In this document: piece by piece, positions 48,701 through 55,915 of the stretch | How positions within the stretch are numbered: position 1 is the first letter of the stretch | Layout: each line of letters opens with the position of its first letter | NCBI GenBank assembly: GCA_003584625.1 | Contig: AP017647.1 | Coordinates: forward strand, 311,501-375,500 | DNA from: Methanothermobacter sp. MT-2 | GTDB lineage: Archaea > Methanobacteriota > Methanobacteria > Methanobacteriales > DSM-23052 | Length of the DNA: 64,000 nt | Direction of reading: 5' to 3' | Notes under the pieces: model-generated | What the model was told of the DNA's origin: nothing | The model's database searches: none | Seen by the model: only the letters and a program-made list of their open reading frames with translations | Position numbers and translations under genes: made by a program

Positions 48701-49105
48701 ATTGCTATGATACAGTGGGCTATGGGTTATGTGAATCCTAACCTTTTAAATGCGGTTAAATCAAGGATTTATGGGGCCACAGGAAATGGTATATTTGCAC
48801 CTACGGGATCTCCTGGACAGCCTGGCGCGCCTGGTACAAGTCCAGGTTACAGTGGCAATCAAGGAGAAATAGGAGGCCAGGCAGGTGCGGGTTCAGGAGC
48901 TTCTGCTGGCGTTTCGGGTGCTTCTGGGTCTGGTTCGGGTGTTGGTCAGGGTTCTGGCGCGCCTGGTGGAGTTTATGAGGTGAGTAGGGTTGGTGGGGTG
49001 TCTGGAGCAAGCTCTGGATTGCCGGTGCATGCACTTGCTGGTATAATATTCCTTGTGGTTCTTGTTGGTGTGGGATATTTCCTTGGTGGTCGTGGGAAAA
49101 TCTAA
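42788..49105 (+). CDS. Secreted, membrane-anchored CobN-like protein 2 with DUF3344 and CARDB domains
   Basis: About 2,105 residues from ATG 42788; GTG 42779 lies in the GAGGGTGA site. After a signal peptide (LVGVILLMVVLFTLISSSYA) come a DUF3344-type domain (about 25-310), two CARDB domains (about 315-525) and a CobN-like body. The body carries YYNYPPGKDNIGSSYLD, WGEPPGN, HLGRHATYEWLPGK (about 1217-1230), DALPTGRNFF and KRIDVVIITTGLFRD. A CCDCSC cluster near 1963, a Gly/Ser/Pro-rich stalk and a C-terminal membrane helix ending GGRGKI follow. The CobN signature is altered from HLGTHG to HLGRHA. It shares its N-terminal domain with the upstream pseudomurein-bound protein and its body with the 14257-18768 protein. 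A surface role in metal or tetrapyrrole capture is inferred. Confidence 0.85.
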   Translation: MKKIQKLVGVILLMVVLFTLISSSYADPYCGGLELKTINNGTVSGGLYSDSYLGTNGPANYSMNDKPGNSSVVYTFRDLPSNANVAWAQLYVLVYQGHMLNDYPLNVNITYNGQLLESTRLSSQYTFPQEDEEAPQYLQINDHIVRVTSDYLLWYDVTNITGTRNWANVTTYNCITDGRIKLITLVAAYNIPGSNNTVAYWVNMGHDVDTYYYGGDYVGETIFKSSIAGDIEDATLTVVHAASIDGQYTFNDRRLSGNQLTGSYSGLNKWNVTKVFDLMGVNRLTYDRVGNFYKIILALLEVKYKPPIIAKPDLWITSNIKGTFLKDLAYNISAFVGNGGNLDVSGVRVDFLDNGMSVDSHIIPEIRSGETVEINFNWTPTTAGAHTLQLIIDPQNQIEEINETNNKFTLSLTVDQPHPDVIFKGIDLAADLIANETYTLMARISNVGPVDAGQVRVDFYDNGVKLGTQIIPVLAGGETTTIGFTWTPTTAGAHTLQLIIDPENKIQELNETNNEYNRSCTVKKSGNILVFIVSDEGQSMVINQAAHDANVLGYAPIREKVQIQIRSCDQLTKMSDDELLNLLAGCDIFIGEYLSDTASSHLQRLLSAHPEITKKTSGMFLILEPAIVYNPAYTSLMKYSNIKGEYILSNVSDELLIDYYQNTTKGTNFETVLNTTSCDIPIEYNMAVLYKDINNKQAFVNQIVWALNLIGVPNSGYWKPPTWATSGEKPYGIYRYGWYENLTEYANKYFKANAIGCIGLLESKMYVDSQKLQPYYAIIDALEARGFNVIPVVAYGATPEQLRVMVESFTDAPSVESFFADPSKYKVYVDAIVSMPAYGLGGDFFTNVTKFFEFINVPVFKALHSDYLLPEQWELSTLGLRQLTGDRWWHIAISETQGIIDPTIVATNSNPITDPDTGLSYSLYKIIPANIEHLADTIKGWVKLKNLGNNEKKVALIYYNYPPGKDNIGSSYLDVITSIYNLLNIFQREGYAIDGIPANTTILHDMIIQRGVNVAPWAPGELERLVKNGAILYPVDKYMEWFSRLDNITKVQVIEGPVGYIGELCKRAIELNYTSGMENRIDSWYDGIISLLPENRTSVATPLLDKIVASLKNYILTGNSKYYNEFLEYKKQFFALNISGLSGWGEPPGNIMTTEKNGTKYFVIPGIWFGNMFICPEPQRGWEGDINKLYHSMVVAPPHQYLAVYAYLQENVDAMVHLGRHATYEWLPGKEVLLASYDFPEVVTGATPQVYYYIVDGLAEGIQAKRRGSAVIIDHLTPPLTFTALYGGYASLAALVGQYDGADELTKAEIIDKIRKTIADNNLTTLIEMAMGVSLNKIDGDKLVETIEDYLELTQDTLYPHGLHAIGKNWTEDEVAMLVSSILSVPFQVSATEETTLQDEVALLFYGRSYGNLTSMQKEKVQEKCIETVKSIINNGLNATLNNLTNRPTTSLKVALELAQEYVMKVYESIDAEIESLLDALNCGYIPPGAGNDPVNNPDALPTGRNFFQDQAAEIPTKSSFEYGKTLALLALENFNDTMEKMAVGIFCTETARDDAALVSMVLALLGMEPDWSDSPSAGVGGAKLKEMPKYVELGDLVRPEGWEKKRIDVVIITTGLFRDLYSRQAGLLDKAFRVALARSYYTILDNQTLKQKYGEKIEKALDYVLGPVGFYGVGDESLDCNFVAKHWVEDFGYYMSLNMTPEIAGEYAISRIFAPPENDYGAGISKSIQLSWTWEDRMQLADFYLNRMGNIYSSNYWGASNPLVFKRALSGVGTVYTSRNTNLYGVLDNDDFLDYWGGLSLAVERVNGRAPTMYVLSYGNRATPKALTIESFISQEAASRYFNPEWIKGMMQSDPTGRYISRKFISNLVGWTVTRSTYTSDVGSSQQFYSSLWQTTYDVYLRDSYNIGVTSWLSSGNRAYAMISSTGNMLNVIYMGYWDTDENTLKSITNMWASSISQYGVSCCDCSCGNIAMIQWAMGYVNPNLLNAVKSRIYGATGNGIFAPTGSPGQPGAPGTSPGYSGNQGEIGGQAGAGSGASAGVSGASGSGSGVGQGSGAPGGVYEVSRVGGVSGASSGLPVHALAGIIFLVVLVGVGYFLGGRGKI
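43919..43967 (+). repeat. CARDB-coding exact repeat, copy 1
   Basis: About 49 bases from TGGACTCCAACAACAGCAGG onward are identical to 44244-44292 in the second CARDB domain, although the rest of the two domains has diverged. This is a signature of local gene conversion. Confidence 0.7.
44244..44292 (+). repeat. CARDB-coding exact repeat, copy 2
   Basis: This is the second copy of the 49-base identical segment. It encodes the same WTPTTAGAHTLQLIIDP stretch. Confidence 0.7.
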
Positions 49106-49119
49106 ACCATTTATTCTTT

Positions 49120-49135
49120 TTTTGGATATTTAGTT
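49120..49135 (+). terminator. T-run after CobN-like gene 2
   Basis: A seven-T run (49127-49133) follows the stop by about 20 bases. It separates the CobN-like gene from the DUF2162 operon, which has its own promoter. Confidence 0.4.
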
Positions 49136-49183
49136 TTATGGGTGCTTTTTTTGTGTTTGGAATTTCCACAAAAAAAATATATT

Positions 49184-49216
49184 AAAGTATATTTTAGTTT
49201 ATATAAAGTATACTTA
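49184..49216 (+). promoter_or_regulatory. DUF2162-ExbB-DUF2149 operon promoter with AAGTATACTT operator
   Basis: The TATA-like TTTATATAAA (49198-49207) overlaps a perfect palindrome AAGTATACTT (49206-49215). An imperfect copy, AAGTATATTT, sits 21 bp upstream at 49185-49194. This is the third promoter in the window with the AAGTNNACTT palindrome. Confidence 0.55.
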
Positions 49217-49223
49217 AAAAGTG

Positions 49224-49262
49224 TTATTACTGAAAGGGCCTGATCAAACCCTATAGTAATAA
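49224..49262 (+). promoter_or_regulatory. Two-part hairpin in the leader of the DUF2162 operon
   Basis: TTATTACT (49224-49231) pairs perfectly with AGTAATAA (49255-49262), and AGGG (49235-49238) with CCCT (49249-49252) inside it, enclosing a ten-base loop. The AGTAATA arm equals the half-site of the palindromes upstream of the surface protein gene. The element could therefore act as DNA operator or as RNA structure. An A+T dyad (CTTATATA and TATATAAG, 49268-49291) follows. Confidence 0.4.
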
Positions 49263-49313
49263 TACATCTTATATATTAAATATTATATAAGAATAAATTT
49301 GAAAGGTGAAAAC

Positions 49314-50024
49314 ATGAATCTTGCAAACATCCTATGGGAAGCAGGAATACTATCAGTCATCCTACTATTCGGTGTTAAAATAGGATTAGCAATGGGACTC
49401 GCAGGATTATCCCGAAAAAAAGCAGCAATTATAATCATAGCCTACTCAGCAGGCATACTAGGACTTTCAGCCCTCGCAAACCCTTACATGGAAACACTAC
49501 ACCACTACTTCACAGAATACGCATCCCTAATGACAATAATAATGGCAGCAATACTAATAATAGCAGGAGCCTACACCATCAAAGAATGGAAACAACACCA
49601 AAAAAACACAGCCACAACAACCTGCCTAGCAATGATAGCACCATGCCCATGCTGCTTCGGAGCCGTAACCCTCAGCATAATACTAATAGCACCAATAATA
49701 GGCGCATCAGCACTCACAATAGGAAAATACGCCGCCATCCTACTAGGAATATTCATAGGCATATTCTACCTCACATCAAAAACCATAGCAAAAATCTCCA
49801 AAAAACCCCACCCAATCCTACTAGGCAACTTCATGCTATTCGCTGGCCTATACTTCCTAGCATCAGCCATAGTACTACCAAACATAAACAGCGTACTAGC
49901 CACAAAAATGAGTCCAATCACAATCCCAGACCCACAAACACTAACATACGCCATAATAGGCGCCATACTCCTCATAGGATTAGGAATCATAACAAACAGG
50001 AAAAACAGCACACTAATAAAATAA
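49314..50024 (+). CDS. DUF2162 membrane protein (putative transporter)
   Basis: A protein of about 236 residues with six to seven membrane helices, matching the DUF2162 family of predicted archaeal transporters. A cysteine motif, CPCCFGA, lies in the fourth helix region (about residue 105) and may bind metal or heme-like ligands. ATG 49314 follows AAGGTGA; a TTG at 49299 is in frame but precedes the site. It is the first gene of an operon with ExbB-like and DUF2149 proteins directly downstream of the second CobN-like gene. From memory, this neighbourhood recurs in methanogens; I could not check that here. Confidence 0.8.
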   Translation: MNLANILWEAGILSVILLFGVKIGLAMGLAGLSRKKAAIIIIAYSAGILGLSALANPYMETLHHYFTEYASLMTIIMAAILIIAGAYTIKEWKQHQKNTATTTCLAMIAPCPCCFGAVTLSIILIAPIIGASALTIGKYAAILLGIFIGIFYLTSKTIAKISKKPHPILLGNFMLFAGLYFLASAIVLPNINSVLATKMSPITIPDPQTLTYAIIGAILLIGLGIITNRKNSTLIK

Positions 50025-50043
50025 AATTTTGAGGTGATAAACC

Positions 50044-50721
50044 ATGGTCGCAGTACCAGGCAGCGAAATACTAAGCGCAGCCCTACACGTAGTCTCCCAA
50101 AGCCTACTAATACCAGTCATAGTAGGACTACTACTATTCATGGCCTACGCCATAATATCACTAGGCGGCCTGCTCTCAGAATACTCAAACAGGATAAAAA
50201 TAGAAGTAAACGAGATAAAAAATGCAATATTCTCCATGACAAACCCTGGAAACCCAGAAAAGATAAAAGAAACAATAAAACCCTTAAACATACCAGAAAG
50301 CCAAAAAAAGATACTCCTAGAACTTGCGAAAACAACAAACCTAACCCCAAAAACAAGAGAAGCCCTCGCAAGAAAACTCATAGAAGCAGAAGAACTAAAA
50401 ATCGCAAAAAGCCTAGAAAAAACAGACATAATAACAAGACTAGGACCCACACTAGGACTCATGGGAACACTCATACCCATGGGCCCAGGACTAGCAGCCC
50501 TTGGAGCAGGAGACATACAAACACTAGCACAGGCAATAATAGTAGCCTTCGACACCACAGTCGTAGGACTCGCAGCCGGGGGCATAGCCTATGTCATATC
50601 AAAAATAAGAAGAAGATGGTACGAAGAATACCTCTCCAACCTCGAAGCACTATCCGAGACAATAATAGAGGTGATGAAAGATGTTGCGCCGACGGCGGAG
50701 GCTGCTTGGAAATCAAAATGA
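50044..50721 (+). CDS. exbB: MotA/TolQ/ExbB family proton-channel protein
   Basis: A protein of 225 residues. One N-terminal helix (about 20-45, [24 protein letters not shown]) precedes a long cytoplasmic helical section, then the two-helix TolQ/ExbB signature [26 protein letters not shown] and [16 protein letters not shown]. Such proteins use ion flow to move a partner that crosses to the outside. The DUF2149 partner gene overlaps its end by 41 bases. A GAGGTGAT site precedes the ATG. Confidence 0.88.
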   Translation: MVAVPGSEILSAALHVVSQSLLIPVIVGLLLFMAYAIISLGGLLSEYSNRIKIEVNEIKNAIFSMTNPGNPEKIKETIKPLNIPESQKKILLELAKTTNLTPKTREALARKLIEAEELKIAKSLEKTDIITRLGPTLGLMGTLIPMGPGLAALGAGDIQTLAQAIIVAFDTTVVGLAAGGIAYVISKIRRRWYEEYLSNLEALSETIIEVMKDVAPTAEAAWKSK

Positions 50722-51019
50722 AGAAGACCCCATGGCAGGCTCAGCCAACATAGTAGATGCAATGCTAGTACTCGCAGTAGGCTTCCTAATATTCATAACC
50801 ATATCATGGAACATGCAAAGCGTCGTATTTTCTAACATGTCACCAGAAGAACGCCAAGCAGCCATGGAAGCCATAAAACAAGTAGTTGAAATACAACAAG
50901 GACAAGAACTCAACACCACACCAGAAACCGTATCAGGGTCTGGTTCAAGTATGGTGCAACTAGGCACAGTATACAAAGACCCCAAAACAGGCAAACTTAT
51001 CATGGTACAAGGAACTTAA
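50681..51019 (+). CDS. DUF2149 protein (ExbD/TolR-like partner)
   Basis: A 112-residue protein with a basic N-terminus ([10 protein letters not shown]), the family segment [25 protein letters not shown] containing the conserved Asp near the start of the single membrane helix, and an extracytoplasmic C-terminal region. This is ExbD/TolR topology with an acidic residue placed for ion coupling. It overlaps the ExbB-like gene and has a GAGGTGAT site inside it. I infer a two-part ion-driven motor serving the adjacent CobN-like or DUF2162 proteins. Confidence 0.85.
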   Translation: MLRRRRRLLGNQNEEDPMAGSANIVDAMLVLAVGFLIFITISWNMQSVVFSNMSPEERQAAMEAIKQVVEIQQGQELNTTPETVSGSGSSMVQLGTVYKDPKTGKLIMVQGT

Positions 51020-51029
51020 AATAATAAAC

Positions 51030-51716
51030 ATGATAGAAGTCATACCAGTACTGGACCTGATGGGTTCACTAGCAGTCACGGGAAAATCCGGTGAAAGAAA
51101 AAAATACAAACCCCTCAAAACCATATTCGCAACATCACCAGACCCTATAGAAATCGCACTATCACTAAAAAGAGCCGGCGCCCAGAGAATATACATCGCA
51201 GATCTCGATGCCATCACAGGCCAAGGCTCCAACATCCACCTCATCCAAAAAATAAACCATATCATACCAGTAATGCTCGACTTCGGAATCCAAGACTTTA
51301 AAGGCTTCGAATTCGGATTAAACATAGCATGGCAGGTTATAGTCGCCACAGAAACTCTAAAGGACATCAACGAACTCAAAAAGATTTTTGAAGTTTTCCC
51401 AAAATCAAGGATAGTGGTGAGCATCGATACAAAAAAAGGCAAACTATACTCCAAAAACCTTAAAATGACACTAGGAGAATTCAAAAACACCCTCATACAA
51501 CTAAACCCAGGAGAAATCATACTCCTAGACATAACAAGAGTAGGCACACAACAAGGCATCAACAAGAAACTAATAAAAAAATTCAAGGGACTAGACATAA
51601 TCCCAGGAGGAGGTATAAAAACCAGTGACATACCAACACTATCCTCCATAGGAATCAAAAAAATACTCGCCGGCACAACACTACACCAAGGAAAACTCCC
51701 ACTACATATAAGGTGA
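51030..51716 (+). CDS. HisA/HisF-related TIM-barrel protein (COG1411 type)
   Basis: A protein of 228 residues with the half-barrel phosphate-binding patterns of HisA (VIPVLDLMGSLAV, YIADLDAITGQGSN and PGGGIKTSDIPTLSSIGIKKILAGTTLH). The COG1411 group is common in methanogens and its reaction is unknown. It has the catalytic-type aspartate near the N-terminus (LDL) and in YIADLDAI. It starts 10 bases after the DUF2149 stop, so it may share the transcript, and is followed by a PfkB-like kinase gene that overlaps it if GTG is used. Confidence 0.75.
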   Translation: MIEVIPVLDLMGSLAVTGKSGERKKYKPLKTIFATSPDPIEIALSLKRAGAQRIYIADLDAITGQGSNIHLIQKINHIIPVMLDFGIQDFKGFEFGLNIAWQVIVATETLKDINELKKIFEVFPKSRIVVSIDTKKGKLYSKNLKMTLGEFKNTLIQLNPGEIILLDITRVGTQQGINKKLIKKFKGLDIIPGGGIKTSDIPTLSSIGIKKILAGTTLHQGKLPLHIR

Positions 51717-51724
51717 AACCCAAA

Positions 51725-52543
51725 ATGGGATACCTACTAATAGGCCCAGTAACACGGGACAAGAACATCATACAAGACAAAAAAACCATCAAAACAGGCG
51801 GAGCAGTCTACTACCAATCAAAAGTCTTCTCAAAACTTGGAGTGGAACATACAAGCCTCATAACCCTCTCAAAAAAAGATAAAAAACTCCTAGAAGACTT
51901 CCCCCCAAAGACTAGGATAGTGCCAATCTGGAAAAAAACCACACTAGAATTCGAAAACCACTACCTCAACCCAGAAAAAAGAATACAAAAATCAAACTTC
52001 GCAAAAAACCCCATCAAAATAAAAGACATAAAACCTATAATCAAGGCCAACTGGGATTCCATACTCCTAAACCCACTTTTACCAACAGACATACCCACCC
52101 AAACACTAAAATATATAACCAGAAAAAACACCACCCACATAAACCTACAAGGCTACCTAAGAAAAGAAAAAAACGGAAAAGTAACACCCAAAAAACCAAA
52201 AAATATAAAAAAGCTACTAGAAATGGCTGATAAAGTGTTCCTCGACAAGGAAGAATCCCGGATCTTCAAACCAAACCCGCTGAAAGCCGCCAAGTTCCTG
52301 GGGTCAATGGGGCCATCAGAAACCATAATAACCTGCGGCGAAAAAGGCTCCATAATATACTCTAATAAGAGACACTGGAAGATAAAAGCAGTGCCAGCCA
52401 AACAAATCATCAACCCCACAGGCCTAGGAGACACATACATGGCAGCATATATACATAAAAGAAAAGACAGCCATCCCCTAAAGGCCGGGAAATTCGCCTC
52501 AAAAATCGCGACGAAAAAACTAGAAGGACTCCTAGACCCCTAA
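51725..52543 (+). CDS. PfkB/ribokinase-family sugar kinase-like protein
   Basis: A protein of about 272 residues of the ribokinase fold. The N-terminal GYLLIGPVTRDKN and the GGAVYYQSKVFSKLG substrate region are followed by the C-terminal anion-hole motif NPTGLGDTYMAAYI (GxGD), with the catalytic aspartate. The middle part is shorter than in ribokinases. ATG 51725 lies eight bases after an AAGGTGA site; GTG 51713 falls inside that site. The pairing with a HisA-like protein suggests a shared pathway for a phosphorylated sugar or furan-type intermediate, which is speculation. Confidence 0.8.
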   Translation: MGYLLIGPVTRDKNIIQDKKTIKTGGAVYYQSKVFSKLGVEHTSLITLSKKDKKLLEDFPPKTRIVPIWKKTTLEFENHYLNPEKRIQKSNFAKNPIKIKDIKPIIKANWDSILLNPLLPTDIPTQTLKYITRKNTTHINLQGYLRKEKNGKVTPKKPKNIKKLLEMADKVFLDKEESRIFKPNPLKAAKFLGSMGPSETIITCGEKGSIIYSNKRHWKIKAVPAKQIINPTGLGDTYMAAYIHKRKDSHPLKAGKFASKIATKKLEGLLDP

Positions 52544-52852
52544 CACAAAACGAAGAACAAAGAAAGGTAACAGTCCCGCGCCAAAAAATAAGACTATCCC
52601 TGCTAACAACTGCTTCTTGTCCTCATCCATCATACCATTACAAATTAAAATTATACTTAAAAATCCGAGGATAGCAGGCATGACATGAGAATAAAATATT
52701 GATCCGGTAAGTGTTTCCGCAACCAAGACAAACCACACTCCAGTATCATGAGGATAGTACAACAAATTATATAAACTTTCCCCCACCACAAAAAATAGTA
52801 CAAAATTGTTCCCTAGGAAATCATTATATGCCTCCAAGACCAAAAAAACCAT
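52532..52852 (-). CDS. Small membrane protein of unknown function
   Basis: A 106-residue protein with three hydrophobic helices (NNFVLFFVVGESLYNLLYY, VMPAILGFLSIILICNGM and LLAGIVLFFGAGLLPFFVLRFV) and a short charged loop (DEDKKQ). I do not recognise the family. The ribosome binding site is weak (AAGATGA). It converges with the PfkB-like gene and overlaps its end by 12 bases. Its reading frame and composition look real, but support is limited. Confidence 0.55.
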   Translation of the reverse strand: MVFLVLEAYNDFLGNNFVLFFVVGESLYNLLYYPHDTGVWFVLVAETLTGSIFYSHVMPAILGFLSIILICNGMMDEDKKQLLAGIVLFFGAGLLPFFVLRFVLGV

Positions 52853-52866
52853 TCATCTTTCTGCTT

Positions 52867-53147
52867 GCTTGTCAAAACCCCAAACCTTGAAAGGAGTAGT
52901 AAAATACAATGGAAAAGCGAAGGGGGATAAAGTTAAATTTAAATACTTCGAATACTAAAGTAACCTTGGGAGAGGTTCCCCCCAAGGAAGTTCAGTTAAA
53001 TGTGATAGGAGCTAGCCCACATCTAATAAAAAGCACGGAGGGAAGCCTTAACCCCACAGACTCCCAAAAAAATAAAACCCACTTGACTTTTACGTCAAGT
53101 GAAACAGGAGAAGCCCCACCCCCCCCCAAAAGGGTGGGATAGTTCAC
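52867..53147 (+). mobile_element. IS200/IS605-type relic (TnpB-less end element), copy 1, upstream of pdxS
   Basis: About 280 bases start with GCTTGTCAAAACCCC. An internal hairpin follows (CCTTGGG with CCCAAGG, 52961-52984), then ACTTGAC with GTCAAGT (53081-53100). It ends with CCCACCC and GGGTGGG (53115-53138) and a terminal TTCAC (53143-53147). The GAAGCCCCACC hairpin plus TTCAC resembles the right end and guide-RNA region of TnpB elements. An open frame (52909-53142) ending in this hairpin looks like a decayed TnpB tail. Both ends match the element at 59621-59875. No transposase core remains. Confidence 0.6.
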
Positions 53148-53179
53148 TGATAAAATTTTTTGTTGGAGGGTCAGATTTT

Positions 53180-54061
53180 ATGCTACATGGTACAGAAGTT
53201 CTCAAGAAAGGTTTTGCAAAGATGACCAAGGGCGGCGTTATAATGGATGTTGTAGACAGCGAACAGGCCATCATAGCAGAGGATGCTGGAGCAGTCGCAG
53301 TAATGGCCCTTGAAAAGGTCCCCGCCGATATAAGATCCTCAGGTGGGGTTGCAAGGATGGCCGACCCAAACAAGATAGAAGAGATAATGGATGCGGTTTC
53401 AATTCCTGTAATGGCAAAAGTTAGAATAGGCCATTTTGCAGAGGCCCAGATACTTGAAGCCCTTGGCGTTGACATGATAGATGAAAGCGAAGTTTTAACC
53501 CCAGCAGACGAACGCTTCCATATTGATAAAAAGAAATTTAAAATACCATTTGTCTGCGGTGCAAGAAACCTTGGAGAAGCTCTCCGCAGGATCGACGAGG
53601 GAGCCGCGATGATCAGGACAAAGGGCGAAGCGGGCACCGGTAACATCGTGGAAGCCGTCCGTCACATGAGGATAATAATGGGACAGATAAGAGAAATTAA
53701 AGAAAAAGAAGAAGAGGAGCTCTGGGAATTCGCAAGGAAAATAGAGGCCCCACTCAAATTAGTAAAAGAGACAGCTAAACTTGGAAGATTACCAGTTGTG
53801 AATTTCGCGGCTGGTGGTGTTGCAACACCAGCAGACGCAGCCCTCATGATGCAACTAGGCGCCGATGGCGTGTTCGTCGGCTCCGGAATATTCAAATCAG
53901 AGAACCCAGAAGCCTACGCAAAGGCCATAGTAGAGGCAACAGCACACTATGATGAACCTGAAGTCCTATTAGAAGTTTCACGCGGACTCGGCGCAGCCAT
54001 GCCGGGCCTCGAGATAAGCGAACTTTCAGATTCTGAAAGATTACAAGAAAGAGGATGGTAA
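53180..54061 (+). CDS. pdxS: Pyridoxal 5'-phosphate synthase subunit PdxS
   Basis: Synthase subunit of the DXP-independent vitamin B6 pathway, making PLP from ribose 5-phosphate, glyceraldehyde 3-phosphate and ammonia from PdxT. About 293 residues with [18 protein letters not shown], the Schiff-base lysine in [10 protein letters not shown], and [16 protein letters not shown]. The frame extends upstream to 53099, through the transposon relic, but ATG 53180 with GGAGGG ten bases before it is the true family start. The relic ends only 32 bases before the start, so it may supply part of the promoter or leader. pdxT is not in the window. Confidence 0.96.
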   Translation: MLHGTEVLKKGFAKMTKGGVIMDVVDSEQAIIAEDAGAVAVMALEKVPADIRSSGGVARMADPNKIEEIMDAVSIPVMAKVRIGHFAEAQILEALGVDMIDESEVLTPADERFHIDKKKFKIPFVCGARNLGEALRRIDEGAAMIRTKGEAGTGNIVEAVRHMRIIMGQIREIKEKEEEELWEFARKIEAPLKLVKETAKLGRLPVVNFAAGGVATPADAALMMQLGADGVFVGSGIFKSENPEAYAKAIVEATAHYDEPEVLLEVSRGLGAAMPGLEISELSDSERLQERGW

Positions 54062-54110
54062 AGCTATTTTTTAAAAAAAGATAATATTTGGGGTTTAAAC
54101 CCCCATTCTT
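54062..54110 (+). terminator. T-run and GGGGTTTAAACCCC palindrome after pdxS
   Basis: A six- to seven-T run (54067-54072) follows the stop. A perfect 14-bp palindrome lies at 54090-54103 in the convergent gap between pdxS and glnK, and could act for either strand. Confidence 0.4.
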
Positions 54111-54258
54111 CTTATTGTTGTGTGAACTGTCCCATAATTAGAGGTTTGGGTGCTTCTTGGAGAGGGCTTACCTCCCTTACTATAAACTTTTCATAGCTCC
54201 TCTACCTCCTATTGTTGTATTTTTTCCTTTTATTGGGGGATATTTAGGATCATGGTAG

Positions 54259-54609
<351 letters not shown>

Positions 54610-55833
54610 TTATAATCTGTATCCTGTCTCTTCATGTAAGTTTGCATCGAGTCCTTCTATCTCCTCTTTCTCTGATACTCTTAACCCAATTGTCATATCC
54701 AACAATTTACCTATGATTAACGTCACTGTAAATGAGTAGGCCATTACAACTACCACTGCCAATATTTGTATAAGCAGTTGTCCTGGGTTGCCATAGAATA
54801 ATCCAGTTCCAAGTTCATTTATGAATGGAGCTGCGAATAGACCTGTTGCTATTGAACCCCAAAGGCCTGAGACTCCATGTATGCCGAAAACGTCCAGGGC
54901 ATCATCATATCCAAGCTTTGCTTTTAGATAGGATATTGCAAAGTATGAGAATATACTGGTGATCAAGCCTATTATGATTGCTGCTGGTACTGTCACGAAT
55001 CCTGCTGCCGGCGTTATGGCCACGAGACCTGCTATTGCACCAGATATTGCACCAAGTAGGGTGGGTTTGCCTGTTTTAAGGTAATCTATGATTATCCATG
55101 AAATCATAGCAGCTGCTGCTGCGGTGTTTGTCACGAGGAATGCTGATGCTGCAAGTCCACCTGCTGTGAGGGCCGAACCTGCGTTGAATCCGAACCAACC
55201 GAACCATAGTAGTGATGCTCCTATCACGGAATATCCTAGATGGTGTGGTAGTAGTCTTGTGTCTTTTCTTTTACCAAGTAAATATATTAGGGCTAGTGCC
55301 GCTATACCTGAGTTTATATGGACTACTGTGCCGCCTGCGAAATCTAGGGCTCCTAGTTGTGCGAGGAAGCCTCCGCCCCACACCCAGTGTGCTACTGGTA
55401 CATAGACTAGACTTATCCAGAGTATGGCGAATGCCATCCATGCTGAGAATTTCATCCTTTCTACTATTGCACCTGAGATTAATGCTAATGTTATGGCCGC
55501 GAATGTTAATTGGAATCCTATGTAGATTAAGGCTGGTATTGTTGGTGCGAGTATTGCAGGGTCGTTGATGTTTATATTGTTCATGAATATGTTTATTGGG
55601 TTGCCTATTAGGCCGTGTATGTCCCCGCCAAATGCTAGTGGGTAGCCGTATATTACCCATATTATGCTTGCCAGTGCGAATGCTATTATGGACATGAACA
55701 TTGTGTTTAGTACGTTTTCTTTTCTTGTTAGTCCACCGTAGAATAGTGCGACTCCTGGTACTGTCATGAGTAATACCAGGGCTGTTGATATGAGCATCCA
55801 AGCGGTGTCGCCAGGGTTTATTGTTGCGTTCAT
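54610..55833 (-). CDS. amtB: Ammonium transporter AmtB
   Basis: A protein of about 407 residues and roughly eleven membrane helices. Conserved channel segments are [27 protein letters not shown], the pore-region histidines in [57 protein letters not shown], and the C-terminal tail after the last helix that contacts GlnK. The frame extends to 55851, but GGAGG at about 55842-55846 and ATG 55833 are preferred. It is governed by the NrpR-type site at 55867-55880. Confidence 0.95.
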   Translation of the reverse strand: MNATINPGDTAWMLISTALVLLMTVPGVALFYGGLTRKENVLNTMFMSIIAFALASIIWVIYGYPLAFGGDIHGLIGNPINIFMNNININDPAILAPTIPALIYIGFQLTFAAITLALISGAIVERMKFSAWMAFAILWISLVYVPVAHWVWGGGFLAQLGALDFAGGTVVHINSGIAALALIYLLGKRKDTRLLPHHLGYSVIGASLLWFGWFGFNAGSALTAGGLAASAFLVTNTAAAAAMISWIIIDYLKTGKPTLLGAISGAIAGLVAITPAAGFVTVPAAIIIGLITSIFSYFAISYLKAKLGYDDALDVFGIHGVSGLWGSIATGLFAAPFINELGTGLFYGNPGQLLIQILAVVVVMAYSFTVTLIIGKLLDMTIGLRVSEKEEIEGLDANLHEETGYRL

Positions 55834-55866
55834 ATTATTTTTCCTCCACAAAATTTATCGGAAACC

Positions 55867-55915
55867 GGAAGCCTTCTTCCGACATTATTGTGTTAACAAA
55901 CATCATATATAAAGA
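55867..55915 (-). promoter_or_regulatory. amtB-glnK promoter with NrpR operator
   Basis: GGAA-GCCTTC-TTCC at 55867-55880 exactly fits GGAA-N6-TTCC, the operator of the methanogen nitrogen repressor NrpR. A TATA box (CTTTATATATG on the minus strand, 55903-55913) lies about 25 bp from the operator, so the bound repressor would cover the transcription start. A further GGAA half-site lies at 55860-55863. Confidence 0.85.

Noticed and set aside
50034-50753. 239-codon basic ORF overlapping the ExbB-like gene
   Set aside because: Shadow frame with repetitive Arg/Thr/Asn composition; the overlapping ExbB-like protein has a clear family signature.
53099-53179. 27-residue N-terminal extension of pdxS
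   Set aside because: It is translated from the transposon relic hairpin; the family start and ribosome binding site point to ATG 53180.
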